A stretch of 64,000 bases of DNA from Eubacteriales bacterium (lineage in GTDB: Bacteria; Bacillota; Clostridia; Lachnospirales; Lachnospiraceae): NCBI GenBank assembly GCA_030524585.1, contig JAUNGJ010000004.1, positions 21,861 to 85,860 on the forward strand. The letters run 5' to 3'. Made by a program: the position numbers and the translations under genes. This document shows positions 57,991-64,000 of the stretch, piece after piece (positions within the stretch are counted from its first letter, which is position 1; every line of letters begins with the position of its first letter). Below the pieces are notes generated by a model that was given only the letters and a program-made list of their open reading frames with translations, searched no databases and was not told the origin of the DNA.

Positions 57991-58014
57991 TATAACATTC
58001 TCCAAATTTAAAAT

Positions 58015-59892
58015 TTATTTTGATACACACAGAATCATGGAATCCCCAACTGCTTTCTCTCCGGAATCAGCCATTTTCACTTCTGCGTAGTTGTCTGTAT
58101 TTGTAATAACTACAGGGGTTACCGTGTCGAGTCCCGCTGCTCTGATCACATCCAGATCCGCCTCGATCAGCAGGTCGCCGCATTTCACACTCTGGCCGTC
58201 CTTTGCACACACCTTAAAGCCCTTGCCTTCCAGGGTTACCGTATCCATTCCCACATGAATCAATACTTCCGCTCCTTCTTTTGACAGGAGGCCAACTGCA
58301 TGCCCTGTAGGATATACCATCTGGATCGTGCCGTCACATGGCGAGTAGATCTTTCCGTCTTCCGGAATCACAGCAGCGCCTTTTCCAAGGATTTCTCCGG
58401 CAAATGCCGCATCCTTCACTTCACTCAACGGAATCACTTTACCCTTTGCCGGTACTTTGATTTCCGCATCAGAGCCTGCTTCGGTTTCTTCCGCTGCCGG
58501 AGCGCTCTCTTCCGGTTCCGGATCAGCAAGCATACTGTCGCTGAATCCAAACAGATAGGTTACAATTGCTGAACCAAAGTAAGCGATCGCACAAGCGATA
58601 CAGAAGCCTGCAAATCCCTGTCCGATATAGCCAGGAAGTGTCAGAATACTTGTGGTCAGAAGTGTCGGCGCTCCTGCGCCGCAGGCTGCTACGATAGCTC
58701 CTGCAATACCTGAGAATACCATGCCGATATAGAACGGTCTCTTATACTTCAATGTAACACCGTAAATTGCCGGCTCCGTGATACCTGCCAATACTGCTGA
58801 GATTGCTGCGGAACCGGAAATAGATTTCAAATCTTTATTCTTAGTCTTCAGGAATACACCAAGGGTTGCACCTGCCTGAGCCATGTTATTTGGTCCTGTA
58901 ATGGTAAATAATGTGTCGCGTCCATACTGTGCAATATTGTTCATAACGATCGGTGCAAATCCCCAGTGAAGACCGAACATAACAACCATCGGCCAGATCA
59001 GACCGAGAATAAATCCTGCAACGACCGGGCTCAGTCCTACAAGTCCTGTGTAACCTGCTGCCAGAAGGCTTCCTGCCGTATCAGCAACCGGCCCGATCAC
59101 TAGATAAGTTGCAGGAACCATAATAATAAGGCTTAACAAAGGATTCATGAATCCCTTGATCATATCCGGAATGAACTTCTTCAGTAATATTTCCAGCTTA
59201 GAAAGAACATAGATGGAAATAATGATCGGAATTACGGAAGAGGTATAGCTTACGAGTACCACCGGAATACCAAGGAAGGTCAGCGCCTCGCCTGCTGCAT
59301 AAGCCGCCGTGATATCCGGATAGAGCAATGCTGCTGCAATTGCAACCGATACGAATTTATTTGCCCGGAACTTCTCTGCTGATGTATAAGCCAAAAACAG
59401 AGGCATATAAGTAAACACGCCATCTGCTGCCGCATATAGGATACGGTATGTGCCGGAAGTCGCTTCCAGACAGCCGATCGTCGTCAAAAGAATCAGGATA
59501 CCCTTCAACATACCGGCTCCGCACATCGCTGCAAGGATTGGTGCAAAAATTCCGGAAATCGTCTCCATGAACACGTTTATAAGATTTTTCTTCTCACCGG
59601 AATCTGCCGCATCCGCACTTCCTTCTTTTTCGCCTTTGATACCTGTATTTGCAATAACCGCATCATAGACGTCCGCCACCTGGTTGCCGATAACCACCTG
59701 GATCTGTCCGCCGCTTTCAATAACGCTGATTACGCCGGAAAGCTGCTCCAGCCTTTTCTTGTCTACTTTTCCAGTATCCTTTACTTTGAAGCGAAGACGT
59801 GTGGCACAATGGAATAATGAATTTACATTGTCTGCACCGCCGACATACTTGCTTATGCTTTTAGCAAGTTCATCATAATTTTTCTTTGCCAT
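58015..59892 (-). CDS. Beta-glucoside-type PTS permease, EIIBCA
   Basis: This 625-residue PTS permease takes up and phosphorylates a beta-glucoside. The EIIB domain comes first (phosphocysteine in NSLFHCATRLRFKV, about residue 27), then a ten-helix EIIC domain, and an EIIA domain at the C terminus (phosphohistidine in VLIHVGMDTVTLEGKGF). A Glu/Ala/Pro-rich linker separates C and A. ATG 59892 behind AGGAGG is preferred to the frame at 59943. There is no antiterminator gene; a LacI gene is upstream instead. Confidence 0.92.
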   Translation of the reverse strand: MAKKNYDELAKSISKYVGGADNVNSLFHCATRLRFKVKDTGKVDKKRLEQLSGVISVIESGGQIQVVIGNQVADVYDAVIANTGIKGEKEGSADAADSGEKKNLINVFMETISGIFAPILAAMCGAGMLKGILILLTTIGCLEATSGTYRILYAAADGVFTYMPLFLAYTSAEKFRANKFVSVAIAAALLYPDITAAYAAGEALTFLGIPVVLVSYTSSVIPIIISIYVLSKLEILLKKFIPDMIKGFMNPLLSLIIMVPATYLVIGPVADTAGSLLAAGYTGLVGLSPVVAGFILGLIWPMVVMFGLHWGFAPIVMNNIAQYGRDTLFTITGPNNMAQAGATLGVFLKTKNKDLKSISGSAAISAVLAGITEPAIYGVTLKYKRPFYIGMVFSGIAGAIVAACGAGAPTLLTTSILTLPGYIGQGFAGFCIACAIAYFGSAIVTYLFGFSDSMLADPEPEESAPAAEETEAGSDAEIKVPAKGKVIPLSEVKDAAFAGEILGKGAAVIPEDGKIYSPCDGTIQMVYPTGHAVGLLSKEGAEVLIHVGMDTVTLEGKGFKVCAKDGQSVKCGDLLIEADLDVIRAAGLDTVTPVVITNTDNYAEVKMADSGEKAVGDSMILCVSK

Positions 59893-59941
59893 AATGGATT
59901 CCTCCTCATAATCCTCATAAAATAAAGTTATTTCCAAGTCC

Positions 59942-60000
59942 AAGATACGCGCTTATCTTTTCTACATTTATAAATTATCATCACATAATTTCCTTTACAA
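59942..60000 (-). promoter_or_regulatory. PTS operon promoter with LacI-type operator
   Basis: On the minus strand TTGTAA (59995-60000) and TAATTT (59972-59977) are 17 bp apart. An 18-bp near-perfect palindrome AAGATACGCGCTTATCTT (59942-59959, 16 of 18 positions symmetric) with a central CG-rich core lies just after the predicted start of transcription. It has the look of a LacI-family operator. Confidence 0.55.
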
Positions 60001-60077
60001 TCCCCCGGCTTTTTTTCTATTTATCTGTGAATTTCAGGTAAAAATAAACCTTTTTCTATCAAAAAAATTGTAAAAAA

Positions 60078-60116
60078 AGAACACATCATTTAAATTTTCT
60101 TTAAATGATATGTTCT
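60078..60116 (-). terminator. Terminator after the lacI-type gene
   Basis: Arms AGAACA-c-ATCATTTAAA and TTTAAATGAT-a-TGTTCT (60078-60094 and 60100-60116) are followed on the minus strand by seven Ts. It separates the regulator from the PTS operon. Confidence 0.8.
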
Positions 60117-60129
60117 GCCTTTTTCCCTG

Positions 60130-61173
60130 TTATTTATAAATATATTTTGTCTTGTCGTGAACACTGTTTCCTTCCCACATTCTGGTTCTGTAATAGACCT
60201 TGACGATCTCCGTCTCATCATCCTCAATATGCTGGATCAGATGGCGTAAGGCCGCCCCGTGACGCCTGCTGTGGGTTCCCTTCACAATCGTAAGCTGAAG
60301 CCCCGACATATTGACCGGCGGCACCTTATCAAAGCCCACCAGTGAGATATCCCTGGGAATGCGGATCTTGTGCTCCTGCAAAGCCTGCATAACGCCGACG
60401 GATATCAGCTCACTCTCCAGCACAAATGCCGTCGGACGCCTGCGTCCTTCCTCCAGATAGCGGCACATCTCCTCATAAATTTCTTCATAGGTCTTTCCCA
60501 GCCGGACGATCCGATTATGTGCGTCGCCGCACTCCATCCGGGCCATCTCGTGGACAAAGGCCTCTCTTCGTTCCACAAAATTAAAAATATCAACGGATTC
60601 CGCCAGATAGACGATCTGGCTGTGTCCACGGGTCACCAGATATTCCACGCAGCGCTTGATCCCTTCCCAGTTATCCACAAGATAGCTGTCGATTCCCTGG
60701 TCATAAAAATTGTTATCACCAACTACAATAGGCACGCCTACCTCATGGAAATAATAGATCTGATGCTTGTCCATCTCCGCTCCCATCAGATAAATTCCTT
60801 TTAAGTTCTCCTGCTTCTTACGATCCAGAAATTTCTGAAGCTTCTCTTTTCTTTCATCATATATGGCATACTCAAAATCATACCCCTGTTCATTGACGAT
60901 ACGTCTAAATTCTCCTGTAAAATCGTCCTGCTTACTGCTTGCCCTCTCAAAAATAATCCCGTGCTTTTTATACTGAAGCAGAAGAATCAGCCCCTTCTTC
61001 TCTGCCTCCGCTACGCGGTTCTGCCGGTAAGCTTCTTCCTCCTTCTGCCGGATATAATCCATCACCTTTTTCCGCGTATCCGCGCTCACTCCCGGCCTCT
61101 GGTTCAATACCAGAGATACCGTTGCTTCCGATAAGCCCAATGCTTTTGCGACATCCTTTGATTTTATTTTCAT
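60130..61173 (-). CDS. LacI-family transcriptional regulator
   Basis: This 347-residue regulator starts with KIKSKDVAKALGLSEATVSL, the LacI helix-turn-helix, then a hinge (NQRPGVSADTRKKV) and a periplasmic-binding-protein-like effector domain with VEYLVTRGHSQIVYL and DISLVGFDKVPP. It ends 78 bp before the PTS promoter region and very likely controls the PTS operon in response to the released sugar or phosphosugar. It follows the membrane protein gene by 12 bp. Confidence 0.88.
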   Translation of the reverse strand: MKIKSKDVAKALGLSEATVSLVLNQRPGVSADTRKKVMDYIRQKEEEAYRQNRVAEAEKKGLILLLQYKKHGIIFERASSKQDDFTGEFRRIVNEQGYDFEYAIYDERKEKLQKFLDRKKQENLKGIYLMGAEMDKHQIYYFHEVGVPIVVGDNNFYDQGIDSYLVDNWEGIKRCVEYLVTRGHSQIVYLAESVDIFNFVERREAFVHEMARMECGDAHNRIVRLGKTYEEIYEEMCRYLEEGRRRPTAFVLESELISVGVMQALQEHKIRIPRDISLVGFDKVPPVNMSGLQLTIVKGTHSRRHGAALRHLIQHIEDDETEIVKVYYRTRMWEGNSVHDKTKYIYK

Positions 61174-61185
61174 AAAACGCCACCT

Positions 61186-62478
61186 CTACTCTACTGACTT
61201 TGCATTTGGATAGATTGCGTCCATCTTCGCATCATTATAATGCTCATCCACCCAGATCTGCCATTTTTCTTCTGCTTCTGCTCCTCTGGTTCTCTGATCG
61301 TACCGTATCAATGCCATACATGACACCAGCATGTTGCAGCTCATAAATATGATCAGCGCCCAGGTCAGAAGTTTCCCAAACAGCACCGGAAGCCTCTCGA
61401 TCAGGCGTGATGCGGCAGGATACAGCCGTTTAAACCATACAACCGCCGCAATACCCCAGAAAAAGCAGTACAGCAGGTTAATTCTTCCGCCCAGGTTAAA
61501 AGGAATATCGCTATAATCCCAGAATACGGTACCAAATACCAGTTCCGTCAATACACTGCAGAGATACTCATAGGCTCCGCCCAGAAATGTTCCCATCAGA
61601 AAGAGAAAGCTGTCCGATCGGTCTTTGTATTTATAAAACATTGCTGTCACGAGTGCAATCGCCAACCCCCAGACAATGCTGAACGGTCCCCAGACCACGC
61701 TGCTCCTGCTCATCCAGACTCCGGCAGTAATCCTGCAGAAAATCGTCTCTGTTATATCACCAAGAAAGGCTCCCACAAAAAACAGCATTACAACTTTATA
61801 GAAGCCACAGCCTTCGGCGAAAGTGCCGGTCTTCTCTTCCTCTTCAATCTGTTCAATTACCTGATATGCCTTATGAATACGGGATTCCACATGACCGGAA
61901 ATCCATTTGCCAAGGCGTGCTGCAACATTGGCAAACTGATTGTCCGCGGCCTCCCAGCGGTCCAATCTTCCGCTCTTACCATGCATCAGCATATAGGTTG
62001 CCAGTGCATCTACCGCCAATATTCCAAGCAAAACCCACAGGACAGCTTCACGAAGAATCACCGGCAAAATCCGGTAAATATCTGTAAACAGAGGATTTCC
62101 CCACTTCAGGCCTGCAAATCCCAGCACACCCCAGATCAGAGACATCGGGAGCGCTATATATCCGTCCAGATTTCCTTTCATGCCGGAGTAATCCCACCAG
62201 CGCTCATGATAATAACGCGCAATCAGATGTCCTGCAATCCACTCCATGACCGTTGCATAGATTACACATCCGGCAAACAGCCATATTCCTCCAAGCTCAT
62301 CCAGACCGACCGTCATAAAAACCGCAGCCGTACCGTAAAGAATACAGACCGGTCCATTGATTAGTCCTCTATTTACAAACTGCTTCTGTCTGGCTGCCGC
62401 AAATACCGTTTCCAGCACCCATCCCGCAAACGAATATGCAAAAAACAGCCACAGCAGTTCATATCCCGTATAACTCAT
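61186..62478 (-). CDS. Duplicated CmpB-like (putative ABC-transporter type IV) membrane protein
   Basis: The 430-residue membrane protein contains two copies of the PF06541-like module: FAYSFAGWVLETVFAA with VNRGLINGPVCILYGTA, and VGAFLGDITETIFCR with SRSSVVWGPFSIVWGLA. The link to ABC transport is only nominal, and the true role is unknown. ATG 62478 with GAGGAA eight bases upstream is preferred to 62508. It shares a transcript with the LacI regulator, so it could be a sensor or membrane partner for this locus or simply the promoter-proximal neighbour. Confidence 0.75.
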   Translation of the reverse strand: MSYTGYELLWLFFAYSFAGWVLETVFAAARQKQFVNRGLINGPVCILYGTAAVFMTVGLDELGGIWLFAGCVIYATVMEWIAGHLIARYYHERWWDYSGMKGNLDGYIALPMSLIWGVLGFAGLKWGNPLFTDIYRILPVILREAVLWVLLGILAVDALATYMLMHGKSGRLDRWEAADNQFANVAARLGKWISGHVESRIHKAYQVIEQIEEEEKTGTFAEGCGFYKVVMLFFVGAFLGDITETIFCRITAGVWMSRSSVVWGPFSIVWGLAIALVTAMFYKYKDRSDSFLFLMGTFLGGAYEYLCSVLTELVFGTVFWDYSDIPFNLGGRINLLYCFFWGIAAVVWFKRLYPAASRLIERLPVLFGKLLTWALIIFMSCNMLVSCMALIRYDQRTRGAEAEEKWQIWVDEHYNDAKMDAIYPNAKSVE

Positions 62479-62911
62479 ATGTTCTTTTCCTCTTCTGTAC
62501 ATTATCATGAAACAATAAAACTATTGTATATCATCTCACGAAAATGCGCAACATTGTGGTCAGCTCTCTTATTTGCAATAGCTGCCAATTATACTAGCTT
62601 TTTCTTCATCCAATTCCCAGGCTGATAAACCGAACAGACAGCCAGAAACCTCCTACCGCAATCACCCACATACAGCAGACCGCAATCAGCGCCGGAACAC
62701 TTACGTCGATATTTATTTTTTTCTTATTAATTTCATCTATAAAGTATTCAAAGTGTAAGCGTCAAAGTTTCGTCTAAAGAAGAAATTGAAAATTTTCAAT
62801 TTATCAATAAAATATTGCATACTGTTTTTTCATATGCTATATTTCACTTGGTCTGTCCGGTTTCCATTCACATCTCAACGCCTTAATGCTTTTTCAAATC
62901 AACGATATATT
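62479..62911. other. Intergenic region with a perfect 20-bp palindrome
   Basis: This 433-bp gap has no gene with a start codon. It has a possible minus-strand promoter for the CmpB-like gene (TTGCGC 62546-62551 and TACAAT 62523-62528). A hydrophobic frame without a start lies at about 62606-62760. The palindrome AAATTGAAAATTTTCAATTT is at 62783-62802. The 15-bp ATTTATCAATAAAAT (62799-62813) recurs at 63744-63758. Confidence 0.4.
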
Positions 62912-63289
62912 TTATTCTTGGTGTCTGATAATCCATTGCAAAAGGTCATCCGCTTGAATCTCTCCGGCTGCCAGTGCTAAAATGGTATCGCTTAACTCTT
63001 TCTGGCTATACGCCAGTTCATAACCATTCAATGCCAGAAACACCAGCATTACATGCGTCCCAAGCCTTTTATTTCCATCCAGCATGGCATGGTTTTTTAC
63101 CAATCTGTAACAAAGCTGTACTGCTTTTGCCTGAATACTCGGATACAATTCTTCTCCCCCGAAAGACTAAAACGGATTAGCCAACGCCGAATCTAACATT
63201 CCCTCATCCCGTATTCCTTTACTTCCTCCCGTAACCTCAACCAAACGGTCATGGAGCATCAACACTTGCTCTTTTGTTAAAATAATCAT
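62912..63289 (-). pseudogene. doc: Doc-type (Fic-fold) toxin gene interrupted by one amber codon
   Basis: Read from ATG 63289, the frame gives a full-length Doc toxin of about 125 residues: an N-terminal GIRDEGMLDSALANPF, a TAG at 63167-63169, then SFGGEELYPSIQAKAV and the Fic active-site motif NHAMLDGNKRLG. Doc toxins phosphorylate EF-Tu using the HxFx(D/N)GNKR loop; here it is HAMLDGNKR. The amber codon replaces what is usually glutamine (CAG to TAG). The downstream 78-residue part alone lacks the toxin N terminus. The gene is probably dead. Confidence 0.85.
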
Positions 63290-63462
63290 TTTACAAGCAC
63301 CTCATATGCCTCCATATTCTGCCTGAGCAGACGCTCAGATATAACAGCTACATCTTCTGTAGATGCCGCTTTCTCTTTTTCCGCCTTGCTGAAATCAATT
63401 ACAAGGTATCGGGGAACATTATTCTTCAGAATAACTGCGGTTCCATGCTCATCAACTTCGGT
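63286..63462 (-). pseudogene. Phd-type antitoxin remnant
   Basis: A 58-codon open frame from 63462 reads TEVDEHGTAVILKNNVPRYL and continues to a TGA that overlaps the doc ATG by four bases (ATGA), the normal phd-doc arrangement. Its 5' part is missing: TAA codons precede it at 63463-63465 and further upstream. The antitoxin N-terminal DNA-binding segment is therefore lost. Confidence 0.7.
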
Positions 63463-63564
63463 TTACATTTACCATTTGAGCTTCGGTTTGAGTTGCAGCC
63501 TTACCCGCCTAAAATACCCGTGGCTGAGCTTTCACCAGCAAGATTAGTGCCATGCTCGGCACAC

Positions 63565-63670
63565 AAAATAAGACCTCATACTATGGTTTTACCCACAGTA
63601 CAAGGTCTGTATTTCATATTTTAGGGCAAGTTTTTTTGGCTATTTTACATTGCCCTTTGACATTATGTCA
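63565..63670. repeat. Hairpin-bearing direct repeat, copy 1
   Basis: This 106-bp segment is similar to 63818-63923 without gaps (offset 253 bp). It forms an imperfect hairpin with AAATAAGACCT on one side and AGGTCTGTATTT on the other, and a second GGGCAA/TTGCCC stem around GTTTTTTTGGCTA. Confidence 0.75.
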
Positions 63671-63817
63671 CGGGACAACCCCATTTAGCCAAAAATTTTT
63701 ACCCCCGCCCAAATCCCCAATCATTGAGCCTTTCCAAACACGGATTTATCAATAAAATTCCCATTTTATCAATGAAATGTTTTATTATCAAAGTTTTTCG
63801 GCTCACATGCTGATAAA

Positions 63818-63923
63818 AAAATAAGACCTCATACTATGGTTTTATCCATAATACAAGGTCTTTATTTTATAATTTGGGGCAAGTTTTTTTGGCTAAAGTG
63901 TTTTGCCCTTTAACAATATGCAC
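63818..63923. repeat. Hairpin-bearing direct repeat, copy 2
   Basis: This is the second copy of the 63565-63670 element. Base changes in the first stem often keep it paired (for example CCCACAG versus CCATAAT opposite CTATGG), which suggests that the structure is maintained. Confidence 0.75.
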
Positions 63924-64000
63924 GGTATCCTATTTATTTGCGATAGCTGCCTGTGCAGAAAGGTAAAAACAAGGGGGTTTTTAATGAATATTCCATTGTC

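Larger units (their letters stand above)
63463..64000. other. Non-coding right end with repeats
   Basis: I see no intact gene in the last 538 bp. It contains two copies of a 106-bp hairpin repeat and several ATTTATCAAT-type motifs at 63744-63780. An ATG at 63984 behind AGGGGG could open a gene that continues beyond the window. Confidence 0.5.

Noticed and set aside
62606-62760. Hydrophobic minus-strand frame ending at 62606
   Set aside because: It reads as one membrane helix but has no start codon in frame after the upstream TGA.
63552-63755. 67-codon plus-strand frame
   Set aside because: It runs through the hairpin repeat, has no ribosome binding site and no motif.
63984-64000. Start of a new gene at the right edge
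   Set aside because: AGGGGG and ATG are present, but only five codons are visible, too few to support a call.

Overview
The window looks like chromosome of an anaerobic gut Firmicute, most likely a Lachnospiraceae-type Clostridium close to the bile-acid and steroid-modifying species. The evidence is moderate GC, strong AGGAGG ribosome binding sites, a prfA-prmC-DUF1385-rpmE-rho block, DUF4364, feoAB with a FeoB-associated Cys-rich peptide, and several BaiCD/BaiH-like flavoenzymes. I saw no rRNA, tRNA or CRISPR array. All functional calls come from reading motifs; no database search was run.

Layout: 1-2494 holds the 5' part of gltB and a PHP phosphoesterase (both minus). 2735-8281 is a plus-strand operon: an Fe3+/phosphonate-type ABC transporter (lipoprotein, fused double permease, ATPase), a metallo-beta-lactamase-fold hydrolase and an MgtC protein. 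8341-10974 is an unusual ispG-SorC regulator-HPr operon with a structured leader. 10976-20101 (minus) carries a GH42 beta-galactosidase, a MATE pump, hisC, another aminotransferase, DUF2156 and an anchored 5'-nucleotidase. 20225-24895 is the translation/termination block. 25051-28961 (plus) holds malic enzyme, a radical SAM protein, DUF4364 and a split chromate transporter. 28964-32951 is an iron region with a Fur-like protein reduced to its DNA-binding domain, feoA, feoB, two Cys-rich membrane proteins and a DtxR regulator, with clear promoters overlapped by palindromes.

33079-50400 is accessory. A minus-strand operon from a strong promoter at 45046-45074 encodes three 650-660-residue old-yellow-enzyme/FAD/Fe-S reductases, a MalY-type C-S lyase, a YkvI-like transporter, a redoxin, RidA and, at the end, MarR. 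Next to it a fourth reductase and an acetoacetate-decarboxylase-fold enzyme face a PucR regulator across a perfect 11-3-11 palindrome. Between the two sits a recent scar: a 387-bp kinase fragment copied from 50.5-50.9 kb joined to a 215-bp copy of 34473-34687. An IS-like relic lies at 34.7-35.0 kb.

50425-62478 is the most interesting locus: LacI, a beta-glucoside-type PTS permease, a DUF4038 (apiosidase-like, GH140) hydrolase without signal peptide, a GH1 6-phospho-beta-glucosidase, an L-fucose-isomerase-family protein, a split transketolase and a glycerol-kinase-like FGGY kinase. Isomerase + kinase + two-subunit transketolase is the logic of the non-oxidative D-apiose pathway, so I infer PTS uptake of an apiosyl-glucoside (for example apiin-type) and intracellular release and catabolism of the branched pentose. 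The right end (62.5-64 kb) is decaying: a doc toxin gene with one amber codon, a truncated phd antitoxin and two copies of a hairpin-bearing repeat.
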